Of a stretch of DNA of 64,000 nt, positions 25,158 through 35,328 are shown in pieces; position 1 is the first letter of the stretch, and the number at the start of each line of letters is the position of its first letter. The DNA lies in contig ML996696.1 in assembly GCA_010356995.1 (NCBI GenBank), positions 984,713-1,048,712 of the forward strand, in the 5' to 3' direction. The notes below the pieces were generated by a model that searched no databases, was not told the origin of the DNA, and worked only from the letters and a program-made list of their open reading frames with translations. The DNA comes from Trichodelitschia bisporula. Taxonomy: Eukaryota; Ascomycota; Dothideomycetes; Phaeotrichales; Phaeotrichaceae. Both the position numbers and the translations under genes were made by a program.

Positions 25158-26168
25158 ATGGTCCTCCTCGGCGGCCTCGAACTCGTCGCCGCAGGCTACA
25201 TCATCCACGCCGCAGGCAAAAAGCGCGAACGCCGAAAGCAGGAGGAGGAAGAAGCCGAACGGCGCCACTCGCGCCCACATCGCCGTCCGCATCGTCGGCA
25301 TTCCGACAGTGACCACTACAAGCGGCCTTCCCAGAGCAACAAGCCCTCCGCGCCCGCTCCAACTCCTCTACCTTACCGACCTCACACCACTCCTACACCA
25401 GTGTCTTCTCCTTTCAGACCTCACCACGCTCCTGCTCCAGTATCCTCTCCTCCTTCCAGGCCACACCACGCTCCCGTGCCGGTGTCCTCTCCCCCACCGG
25501 CATATTCGAATCCCACTGCGCCCTTTCGCCCGCAGACCTGGCAACCCAACCCCTCACCAAATCTCATCCCGAACTATAATACCGGCCTGCCACATGAGTC
25601 GCCACCCCTCGGGCAGCCGCCGGCGTATTTCTCGCCTCCACTAAGGTCGAATACTGAGCATCATAACGCGTATTATGCACCTCCACCGCAAGTCCAGAAT
25701 CATCTGCAGTTCGCGCCCTCACCGATAGGGTCGCCAGTGTCGTTTTCTCAACCGCCGCCGCAGTATTCCCCCCAGGCGAAGAATGCGCATTCGTATACTC
25801 CCGGCCCCGCTCCTACGCCTTCACCTAGCCCCCAGCAACAATATGCGCCCAGCCAGCAGGACCGCCATACAGCTCACAGCAATCCAGTGATGAGTCCACC
25901 TCCGCCCGTGGCGCCGGTACACTCAAAGCCCGTGCAGAGCAGGCCGGTAGAGTACAGCACTGAGAAAGAGACGTTCGTACCTGGAGGAGAGCCGTATGAG
26001 GTAGAAGGAGACCCGAGGAGCAGGTCTGATAGTTGTCTGCCGCTGCCGTACGGGGTCGCGGAGTTGAGTGCCGATGGGCCGTGGATGCATGATCCGCATC
26101 GGACGGCGCATCAGCGGCCCAGGGTGAGGTTTGTTCTGCCGGGAGAGGATGCTGCTGGGAACAGATAG
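25158..26168 (+). CDS. Proline-rich protein with N-terminal hydrophobic segment
   Basis: Single-exon gene of 336 residues, not recognised as a known family. It begins MVLLGGLELVAAGYIIHAAG, a short hydrophobic stretch followed at once by a highly basic/acidic patch (KKRERRKQEEEEAERR, then His/Arg repeats). The remainder is Pro/Ser/Tyr-rich, with three near-identical tandem units of the form RPHHAPxPVSSP near residues 70-110. The last 60 residues are less repetitive, with EKETFVPGGEPYEVEGDP and LPYGVAEL. The layout suggests a membrane-anchored, mostly disordered protein, perhaps interacting with SH3 or WW domains; this is inference. The start ATG has a good context (cccaccATGG). Confidence 0.65.
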   Translation: MVLLGGLELVAAGYIIHAAGKKRERRKQEEEEAERRHSRPHRRPHRRHSDSDHYKRPSQSNKPSAPAPTPLPYRPHTTPTPVSSPFRPHHAPAPVSSPPSRPHHAPVPVSSPPPAYSNPTAPFRPQTWQPNPSPNLIPNYNTGLPHESPPLGQPPAYFSPPLRSNTEHHNAYYAPPPQVQNHLQFAPSPIGSPVSFSQPPPQYSPQAKNAHSYTPGPAPTPSPSPQQQYAPSQQDRHTAHSNPVMSPPPPVAPVHSKPVQSRPVEYSTEKETFVPGGEPYEVEGDPRSRSDSCLPLPYGVAELSADGPWMHDPHRTAHQRPRVRFVLPGEDAAGNR

Positions 26169-26673
26169 TTGGGGGAGGGGGGCGTTTGGATCGGAGGAAT
26201 GATATGATACCCCGTTGGTGGTAATGCGGCTGGACCGCGGATTTTGAAATCTGAAGTAGTTTTGACAAGCTCAATCAATCATCACTACCTGCGTAATAAA
26301 CTCCTCAATGTCACCCAAGATGTCGTGTGTCGGCTTTCAGCTTCAGAATTCACGGGCTCTTCCTCCACCTCGGCCCAGCACTGAGCCCCGATCGTCCCGT
26401 CTCCGGCGACCCCAGCTCGGCATCATTTTCTGCTCGCATGACGTCACTACCGTCTATCCCACTTCCGGGCGGCATATTTCCGACAAAGATGATTAAAGCC
26501 GTAGCCGAACTCGGGATCGCGTGCTTTGTCATCGGCTGGGGTGTCGTGCGCAACTGCGATGATGGCGTGGAGCGGGGTTGATAAAAGGTGCGGGGCATGC
26601 GCGATGTCTGGATCGTTACATTCGAGTCGAGTTTGAGAACCCTACGATCAATTGAAAATCTACACAAATCACC
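26169..26673. other. Intergenic region before the NmrA-like gene
   Basis: About 500 bp without a supported gene. It should include the promoter of the NmrA-like gene. Confidence 0.5.
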
Positions 26674-27724
26674 ATGGCCGCTGCGAAGACTGAAGAGGGT
26701 GTGCTCGTCATCGGCGCAACCGGCTTGATTGGCGTCTTCATCACCAGGGCGCTGATCGGCTCGCTGAAGGCGGGCGAGTTTAAGCGTCTGGGTGTGTTCA
26801 CATCCCAGAAGACGGTGACCGAGAAAGCGGATCTCATTGAGGACTGGAAGTCGAATGGGTTGGAGATATTCGTGGGCAGCTTGGACGACGAGAAAGACGT
26901 GCTCGCGGCGTATGAAGGTAAAATCCTTCCCTTCCCTACCTTATCATGTCTCTGGACCTAACTTCCCCCGAGGCTTCGATACCATCGTCAGCGCTCTCGG
27001 CCGCGGCGCCCTCGAGAAGCAGATCCCGCTGCTGCGCCTAGCCGAGGCGACCCCCTCCATCACGCGCTTCTTCCCGAGCGAGTATGGTACGGACATCGAG
27101 TACTTCCCCGAGTCGGTCCACGAAAAACCGCACCAGAACAAACTGAAGGTGCGCGCATACATCCGCGAGTCTGTCAAGCGCGTGCAACACTCCTACCTGG
27201 TGACCGGGCCGTTTGCCGACGGATACCTGAGCAAACCACGCGTCGAGCCGCGGGTGGGTGGGTTCGATGTTAAGGGAAAGAAGGCGTGGTTGCTGGGTAC
27301 GCCGGAGGGGAAGATCAGCTTGACGACAAATGAGGAGTAGGTTCCTGTTTTATACTGGAGAGGATTCGGCTGATTAGCTAGTGTCGGCAAGCTGCTTGCT
27401 GCCGCGATCCGGCATCCCGAGGTCGCGCAGGGGAAGGCGCTGAAGGTCAATTCGTTTACGGCGATACAGGCGGAGATATTGACGGAGTTTGAGAGGCAGA
27501 CGGGGGCGAAGTGGGAGTCTGAATATACGTCGGTTGAGGTGCTTCAGAAGATTGAGCAGGTGGCCTATGATGCCGGACACCCGTTTGCGGTGGGAGTGAC
27601 GCTACGGCGCATCTGGACACAAGGGGGTACACTATATGAGAAGAGAGATAATGAGGATATGGGAGTTACGGATACGGATACACTTGAAGTTGCGGTTCGG
27701 AGGGCCATTGCGGAGCAGTCTTGA
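26674..27724 (+). CDS. NmrA-like / isoflavone-reductase-like NAD(P)-binding protein
   Basis: Atypical SDR-fold protein, either a small-molecule reductase or a redox-sensing regulator; substrate unknown. Exons 26674-26917, 26973-27336 and 27382-27724 (introns 55 and 45 nt) give 316 residues. The dinucleotide-binding motif is [11 protein letters not shown] at residues 10-20. Splicing yields [14 protein letters not shown] and later [15 protein letters not shown], both typical of the family, and [13 protein letters not shown] is the usual PSEFG-like signature. Neighbours give no pathway hint. Confidence 0.87.
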
Positions 27725-28102
27725 GGTGTAAGGCTGACGGGTTAGATATCCTGGATCCTTTGCATCGGATAGCTTGATTTCTCTCTGAAGATTTATCCAA
27801 ATGAATATCTGCCAAAAAACCTGACAGCGTCATCTTCTTTGACGGTCTGTGAAACTAATCGTGCTCAATGCCGGGCTGGAATCCACAGCCTTGTGCTTCA
27901 CGTGAAGATGCGGAGACGGGATCGCCGCGGCTGCATCGCCACAGTGGCTGTTCGTGGCGCAAACGGTTGCAAGCATCTCCTTAAGGCCAGCTCAAAGTCC
28001 ACTCCCTAAAGTCCTTCACGACCTGACCGCGTCTCCCCCTTCTCACGCTCCTTCTCGTTCCCCATATTTTTTGCATGGGCGCTCTCTAGTTTGTCCTTCA
28101 TC
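27725..28102. other. Intergenic region before CWH43
   Basis: About 380 bp; AT-richer than the genes around it. No gene or repeat seen; expected to hold the CWH43 promoter. Confidence 0.5.
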
Positions 28103-31100
28103 ATGGCGCCCAAATTCAAGGACGGCGAAGTCGTTGCGGCGGTTCGTACCACCCTCCGTCCCGGAACCCGCGCTGACGGCCGCAGTTTAACGGGAAGTGG
28201 ATATCGTATACGCACACCATTGCAGCATACAGTACGCCTGTCCTTTGTATTATGCTTTCCATCTAATAATTGACAGCTGCATTTCTCGGAGCCCTTATCG
28301 TGGGGTGGTACGTCTCCCCTGAGCACGGCTGCTCCAGCTAAACGCGAACAGCAAATTGCACTATCACAAAATCGTCGAGAACGAGTACTACGTACGTCAC
28401 ACGCATCGCGAGAAAATTCGAGGTTGACGATGATAGGGGTACCCGCAGGAATGGTTTCCGTCCGTGTCGGCCACAATTGGCGACCGCTATCCCGAGCGGT
28501 CCGTTTTTCAGCTCTTCATCGCCCTGACATCCGGTGGGTTCTGCAAGTAGGCGCGCCGATATGCGCTCACAATACCAGGACCTCGCTTCGCCCTCTGTGC
28601 CATGTGGTTCGTCCTTGCAGGCTCGCGTAATACGTCCCTGGCAAAGTTTGTTGCAGGTGTGGGCGTGTTCCGGTCGTTGACCTGCGGCGGTTGGACGTAT
28701 GTGACGTCGACCGATGACCACAACTACCACGACGTGTTCATGATTTCATATCTTGTGGCAACAATTCCGTGGACGCTGGGCTGTCTGGCGTTGAGCCCGC
28801 CGAACCCCAAGGCCATCAAGTACCGCAAGTACTTTGGGGGGGCCTTTTTCGGGACGCTCATCCCCTTGATCTACTTTTTTATCCAGCACAAGGTGCACCG
28901 CGTGGCGGGAGGTGAGTCCGATGTGTATGACCGGTCTGGCGTTGGCTAACGTTGCAGCGTACACCATCTATGCCTTTTTTGAATGGTCGCTGGTTCTGCT
29001 CGACGTTGCCTTTGACGCATGCACTGTCTTTGACTTTGAGAGCTTTGAGATCGTCGTCCGGGACGTGCGAGGCGTGACGCGCGGGTACGTTCCCTGGCTA
29101 CCCAAGTAAATAGGCGTAGAGAATGCATTGGATTCTGAGCATTGATAGATCCCCGGTGTCCGGTGCCGTCCTCGAGAAGTACGTTCCTCGTAGCCCGTTG
29201 TGTGAGCCCCCTCTGACTTTTGTAGGAAAAACAAACGCGTTGATGATGTTTTTGCGGCTGGCTTTTCTTTGGCCTCGGCCCTGGACGCGGCCGCAGACGT
29301 CTATAATGGAGTGAGTGGACCGCCACCGATGGGTACAGTGCTCACAGTTGTAGTTCGTCTTTTGGTCGGTCCTCACGTCACTCGGTCTCTGCGTCTGGTG
29401 TATGTGTCTTCCCATCACTCCTTGACATAACTAACGAGCCAGACTTCCCCTTGTGGCACATGGGTATCTCCGGCTATGAAGTGCTCGTCATGACGACCAT
29501 CTCACCTTTCCTGCTCGCCAGCAGCCCTCTTCGGTCATTTGTCATCAGGAATGTCCGCTTCGTGCACCTCATCTCCCTCGTCGGTGTGGCCTCCTTCCTC
29601 GTCACATCTCCGGTGAACCGGCTATTCGCCGTCGGGTTTGGTGTCTCAGTATCCTGCCTTGCATGGTCTGCCACGTTCTTCGCCGAGCGTGCCCAGCCTC
29701 ACCGGCTCGAAGCCCGCGCTCTCGCCTTCGGTCTCGGTCTTGTCGCATCATCGATCGCCAAATTCGCCTTCCACACCAACAACCCGATCTGGCCGATCAT
29801 GCACGGTCCGAACGGGGGATGGAACAAGACTGGTTTGGCACTCGCCGTACTCGCCGTTCTCCGCTCCACACGGAACGTTCCGACCGCCACTGCCGCTGTT
29901 CCTATTCCGCGCCAGTCTCGCGGCTCGCCTAACCTTGCCGCCCTCGGTCTTGCCGGCACGTTTTTTGCCATGCATTCGCTCCTCTCGGACTCTAGCACCA
30001 TGATCCTCTGGGGCTGGGAAGGATTCCCCGTTAACGGTCCGTTGGCTGTCCCGCATGGGGCGCTTACGCTGCTTGTCATGGGCGCAGGGCTCGTCTTTGG
30101 CGTGGCTTTCCCGGCTGTGGCGCGGAGCTGGACACTGTATGGCGTCGGTGCCATCGGCGCGGCGGTGCTCACGGGTGCCGTTGGGTGGACGGGCTATTAT
30201 GGCGCACTGACGACGGCGGCGTACGTCATGGCCCAGCTTCCCGGAATGATCAGCACGGCAGTGAAGTTTGGGCCCGCGTCGACCTTTGGACTCGGGTTCT
30301 TGGTGTACAACTTCCTGGTTCTGGCGCACGTATGGGTTGTGGCGTATGCGTTTGTGCCTGGTGGTCCGGTGATGCGCGAGCATACTGATTGGGTTATGAC
30401 TGCGACGATGCTCTTCATCGGCGCTGGTGTCTTCAACTCCCAGGCCGTGGAGGGTTCTGGACAAGTAACCCGTGGTAAGGCACGTCTCCCGGCCCCGGCT
30501 GCGAGGAAGACGCGTGGGTACTATCTGTACGTCCTTGCCGGGCTCGAACTGCTCGCCGTTGTAATCGCCTTCCTCCGCTTCCCGCAGTATGACTACAAGC
30601 CGTACCATCCGGAGACGAAGAGCATCACAGCCGGCATCTGGACGATCCACTTCTCGCTCGACAACGACATGTGGTCCTCAGAGCACCGCATGCGGGACGT
30701 GATCAAGGAACTGGAACTCGACGTTGTGGGCCTGCTGGAGAGCGACCTGCAACGCATCATCATGGGCAACCGCGACACGACGCAGTTCATCGCCGAGGAT
30801 TTGGGCATGTATGTCGATTACGGACCAGGCCCGAACAAGCATACCTGGGGCGCCGCGCTGCTTTCCCGGTTCCCGATCGTTAACTCTACGCACCACTTGC
30901 TTCCGAGCCCGGTGGGCGAGCTCGCGCCGGCGATCCATGCGACGCTTGACTGCTACGGACAGTTAGTCGATGTGTTCGTGTTCCACTCGGGCCAGGAAGA
31001 AGATCCCGAGGACCGCCGTCTGCAGAGCGAGTACCTGGCCAAGCTGATGGGCAGCGTGAAGGACCGCCCGGCTATCCTGCTCTCGTACCTCGTTACCAAG

Positions 31101-31471
31101 CCGCTGGAGGGGAACTACAACACGTATGTCAGCGAGACGAGCGGGATGCGTGACGTCGATGCTAGCGACTGGGATCGGTGGTGCGAGTATATTTTGTACA
31201 AGGGCCTGCGGCGCACGGGGTACGCCCGCGTTAGCCGGAGCACGATTACGGATACGGAGATTCAGGTTGCTAAGTTTGTGGTTGGGGAGGCGGAGAGTGG
31301 GGAGGAGAGGGTGCATGAGGAGAGTGTGCCGGAGGGCTTGCGGTTCCCGGCGCTGTTTAGGGGCGAGGGCGTGAGGGGGCATCGGTATCACGTCTTTGAC
31401 GAGCCTAGGTGAGTTTCGGTCAGTACGTGGCCGTGAGCGGTGCTAACGATGTCTACAGGTACTTCAATTAA
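28103..31471 (+). CDS. CWH43: GPI-anchor lipid remodelling protein Cwh43
   Basis: Multi-pass ER membrane protein that exchanges the diacylglycerol of GPI anchors for ceramide. Twelve exons: 28103-28141, 28186-28231, 28277-28307, 28352-28391, 28437-28533, 28579-28911, 28958-29084, 29149-29178, 29226-29310, 29354-29399, 29443-31408, 31459-31471, giving 950 residues. Splicing makes [20 protein letters not shown] and [15 protein letters not shown]. The N-terminal half has the Frag1/DRAM/Sfk1-like membrane domain ([31 protein letters not shown]). The C-terminal part from about residue 700 is the endonuclease/exonuclease/phosphatase-like domain, with [10 protein letters not shown], and ends HVFDEPRYFN. 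Six exons are shorter than 50 nt, the last 13 nt. Intron 1 (donor gttcgt) is inferred from the family N terminus and is the least certain. Confidence 0.9.
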
Positions 31472-32148
31472 GGATCAAGGGTTTCGGGTCGAGGTGTCTG
31501 GTGGGTATCTGATAGGTGATATGGTTGGAAGCGTGTAATCGTAAAACTAGTCACTGAGCTCTTGAAGTGCTGCTATTTGTTGTACTGTTGCACAATGAAC
31601 AGTTACTTCGTCCTCAAGCTTCTCGCTGCTATTCCAGATGACCATGAATGCTTTATCTCAGTTTCATCCGCTCTCATCGGGCCGCTGTGCAACTGTAGGC
31701 CAGGGTGTACGAGGCTGCTTTCATGAGATTTGGGCTGTTTGGAATGGTAGTTGCAGTTTGGGTTACAACTTCGGCTGGTGGTCACAGATCTCAAAAATGA
31801 TGGGAAACAATGACCATTGATCCCTTTACTTGTGGAAAACAACTCCATAAACGCTGCTAAATCGGGAACGATTCCTCACAAGGACATCGTTTCCGCTTCA
31901 TCATTTGCATCGTCATCGCCTTCTTGACCCCCACGGTGCTGTAAATCCAGGGTTAGGGTTGGACCCTCAATCACGGGCCCAGAGCCGCCAAGGCTCGATC
32001 CATTGCGATTCGAACCCTGCGATTGTCCGGAGTGCATGACCGGGCCGCGGCAGAGATAAATTGTCCAGAAGCTGCACAACAGTCTTACCGCCATCTCGAT
32101 CCCCAACCCTCTCCACCCGAACGAAAGAACCCGACAACAGTATTAACA
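31472..32148. other. Intergenic region between CWH43 and the SERF-like gene
   Basis: About 680 bp, comparatively AT-rich after 31500. No gene or RNA is supported. Confidence 0.5.
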
Positions 32149-32413
32149 ATGGGCAACGGTGCGAAGGCTCAGCAGAAGCGCGACCGCAAGAAGGACGAGA
32201 AGAAGGGACCTACCTCGCAGCTCAAGACGGTATGCTCGATGTACTCGCCCGGAGTGCAGAGACGGCGCTGACTCTAGACAGAACGCGGCGGCGAAGACTA
32301 TCAAGTGCAAGACCTGCTTCCAGGACTTCCAGAGCACGACGAACCGTGAAGGGCTCGAGGCGCACGCTCAGAACAAGCACAACAAGAAGTACGACGACTG
32401 TTTTGCGAGTTAG
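32149..32413 (+). CDS. Small SERF/4F5-type zinc-finger protein
   Basis: A 70-residue protein from exons 32149-32229 and 32282-32413 with a 52 nt intron. The N terminus is very rich in Lys, Gln and Asp (MGNGAKAQQKRDRKKDEKK), as in the 4F5/SERF family. The C-terminal half has a C2H2-like zinc-binding motif, CKTCFQDF followed by His residues in LEAHAQNKH. This combination is widespread in eukaryotes as small conserved proteins of unclear role (similar to the plant At2g23090 type). It is easily missed because neither exon is long. Confidence 0.85.
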
Positions 32414-32670
32414 GAAGATGGACCATGGGCGATGATGGAGGGCACGGCCGGATTTAGAGAATGACATGATATTTCCTGCTACATCTGCTTCCTTTGCTAC
32501 ATGATTTTCCGCCATATCGCTGTCCTGACTGCCACCAGACTTCTGGCGCGCGTTTGTGAAAGTTGAAGCCTCCAAGCCCGCTCCCACCACCTCGCCCCGC
32601 CGCCTGGCAGAAAAAGTCCCATCCCCGGAATCTTGGCGGACTTTCCTTCCATCTCCGATCACCACACACC

Positions 32671-33944
32671 ATGGCGGGCGCAAGTGACAAAGCGCGCTTC
32701 TACCTCGAGCAGTCCGTTCCCGAATTACAGGAGCTGCTGCGGAAGAAGATATTCACAAAGGTGAGTCTCCACCGTGCTAATGGCCTCCGCTGACCCTCCA
32801 GGATGAAGTCTCCTCCATCGCGAAGAAGCGCTCCGACTTCGAGCACACACTCAACGCCCGCGGCTCACAGCCTGGAGACTACGCGCGATATGCCGAGTAC
32901 GAAATGAACCTTGAAGCTCTGCGCAAAAAGCGAGTGCAACGCCTCGGCATTAAGACGGGCGGCCATGCCGGCCAGCGACGCATATTCTTCATCCTCGACC
33001 GTGGTACACGCAAGTTTCCTGGCGACCTGCGGCTGTGGATGCAGTGCATTGAGTTCGCGCGGAAAGAAAAGGCGAACAAGAAGCTGGGCGAGATCATGGC
33101 TGCTATGCTGCGGCTGCACCCGACTAAGCCGGACCTCTGGCTGTATGCTGCGCAGTACTCGCTCGATGCACAGGCGGATATGACGGCGGCGCGAAGCTAC
33201 ATGCAGCGCGGACTGCGCTTCTGTGCGGGCCAGCGGCTGATGTGGCTTGAGTACGCGAAACTTGAGATGGTCTATGTGGCCAAGGTGGCGGCACGGCGAC
33301 GCATACTCGGGCTCGACGAGACGCGCAAAGAGGTGGTCGAAACGGAGGACATGCTGGCGCTACCGGACGTCACGGCCGAGGACATCAACCCTAGCCTCAA
33401 GGACGGCGTGGACGACGACGCATTGGAGAAGCTGGCTGCGACGCCTGCCCTCACCGGTGCCATCCCGATCGCCGTGTTCGACGAGGCAATGAAGAAATTT
33501 CACAATGATGCCACACTGGCGGAGCAATTTTTCGATATCATTGCCGAATTCGACCAGACGCCAGCCACGCCGACAATTCTACAGCACATTCTCGACCACC
33601 TGCGAAATAAACAACCCGAGTCACCCTCTACTACCGCTTGCGAGTTCAGCCTGCCGCTCGTGGGCGTGGAGCCGACGTCAGCCCAGTTCCCGGCGGCACT
33701 TGGCGACTGCCTGCACGCCATCCGCGCGGGAAAGCGCCACAAGGTGGAAGTGGCAGAAAAGGCGCTTATGCGTCTACTTCCTTTCGCCTTGCTCGACCTG
33801 GACGCCGACATCCAGACGGTCATCTCTGCGACGCTGGTGCAGCAGGCCAAAGCCATACCGGCCGACAGGCTCGAGAAGCTGTCTACCACCCTACAGAAGA
33901 AGCGCACCAAGGAAGCCGAACACCTCGCAAAGCTACTGTCCTAG
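32671..33944 (+). CDS. UTP6: U3 snoRNP / SSU processome protein Utp6
   Basis: Nucleolar component of the small-subunit processome needed for 18S rRNA maturation. Exons 32671-32760 and 32802-33944 (intron 41 nt) give 410 residues. The Utp6 N terminus is clear: ARFYLEQSVPELQELLRKK, then FTKDEVSSIAKKRSDFEHTL across the splice, and YARYAEYEMNLEALRKKR. Helical HAT repeats follow (LRLWMQCIEFARKE, PDLWLYAAQYSLD, QRLMWLEYAKLEMVYVAK). Family members usually also carry further C-terminal HAT repeats; this protein is near the lower end of the length range. Its TAG stop at 33942-33944 overlaps the stop of the convergent gene. Confidence 0.9.
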
Positions 33945-34604
33945 TCGTCGCTGCCACGCCGGCGGCCAGCCTTCTTGCTACTGTGGGTTTTCTTCGCCTT
34001 CAGCCGCCGCTCGTTGTCGACCTTTTGCCTGTAAGCGTCAGCGTCGCCAGTCACCTGCCATTTGACGTACAGCTCCTTGACGCGCCGCGCCTGCGTTACG
34101 GACGTCTCACCGGGCACGGCCTCTGCCGCGACCTCTACTATGGCCTCGTGCAGGCGTGAAAAACAGCTCTCGACATTGTCGCCCTGCTTCCTGCTGTCAT
34201 CGGCCTGTATCACTAGGGCGTTGGATTTAGCGGCGTAATAGCGGGACTGGCGTATGGGCTGGTGGAGGATGGGCGGGAGTAATGGGAGCAGGGCCCCGAG
34301 GGGCAGACGGAGCGTGGCTTTGGAGTTTACTCTGTAGAGTTAGAAATGATATTGTACATGGCTACATGATGCGACTGCCAATGGTGCCGCCAATGGCAGA
34401 TGTCGTGACGCACTTGTTGACATTCTGGCCGCCAGGACCAGACGATCTGCTAAAGGAGATCTCACACAGCTGGCGCGGAACGGTGTTTGGTGAAAAGGAT
34501 GCAACCCAGCGCCGGGCCTCTGCGATTTCGGCAGTGGAAAACAAGCGACGAGACCGCAGGGAAGAGACGCGAGAGACGTCAAGCAAACGAACGAATTGCA
34601 TCAT
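33941..34604 (-). CDS. Mitochondrial ribosome-rescue release factor, ICT1/MRPL58-like
   Basis: Class I release-factor-domain protein that hydrolyses peptidyl-tRNA on stalled mitochondrial ribosomes. Exons 34604-34414 and 34331-33941 with an 82 nt intron give 193 residues. The catalytic GGQ loop is present in FSRSSGPGGQNVNKV, which is completed by splicing and continues NSKATLRLPLG as in ICT1/YaeJ. The C terminus is Lys/Arg-rich (ERRLKAKKTHSSKKAGRRR), as needed to enter the empty mRNA channel. No codon-recognition domain is present. The N terminus from the Met at 34602-34604 (MMQFVRLLDVSRVSSLRSRR, then LFSTAE) looks like a mitochondrial presequence; an upstream in-frame Met at 34673 is possible but less suitable. 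Confidence 0.88.
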
Positions 34605-35328
34605 GATGACGGAGATATGGACAGCTGGTGCACATAAAGTGCAGAACTTGACAGAGCAGCAAACAATGGCCAAATAGTGTCAATCGCGGGTAGAGCCTAG
34701 CAATCGCGATATAGTGATGACGCTGTGTGGCAGGTGTGGCTAGGTGCAGCTCTTTTTGGCGGACAAAGGATAGAGCGTGGGTGGCGCATGGGTAAACTGC
34801 GCTTGGCGCGGGTCAAAGGCGAAACTGATTCGCCGGGACTTCATTTGCCGGGGCTACTCTTTCTCCTCCTCTGCTTTCTCTTCCCCCTCTCACTCAACGC
34901 CTCCCATCAACTTCTCTCCTTGGTAATCTACCTCAAATATCATCACAAACTTTCTGCCATCTCCACACCGAACGCGCAAAAGACTACCCATCTTGGCCCC
35001 GTCCATCTGCGGTGACCGCCCTGCTGCAAACCCCCCCACCCGACAACTCGCTGCCAGCCACCAGCCCTCCAACTTTTCGCAACACCTTCCCCTCTCCCCT
35101 CCCCCATATTATCCACACCATATCAAGCAAAACTTTACCAACATCCGTCCTCCCAGCGAGAGCCCACATCGAAGCCTTCCATCCACCGCATCGCTTCGCC
35201 CATCCTCTCCCGACCGCAGTCGCCCAACTCCACTTGAGCACTATCAACTCCCAAAGCGCCTCTCCATCGCTCCAGCGAGGCCCGCCGATGAATTGAGTAC
35301 GCGTGTTAAACCCTCCTCTCGTTTGCCC
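34605..35328. promoter_or_regulatory. Divergent promoter region, ICT1-like and Nab3-like genes
   Basis: About 720 bp between divergent genes. The half next to the Nab3-like gene is pyrimidine-rich on the plus strand (34850-35260), typical of a long leader. The plus frame stays open through it but has no ATG before 35329. Confidence 0.45.

Noticed and set aside
29748-30650. 300-codon minus-strand frame
   Set aside because: It is the antisense shadow of the large CWH43 exon; GC-rich third positions keep it open.
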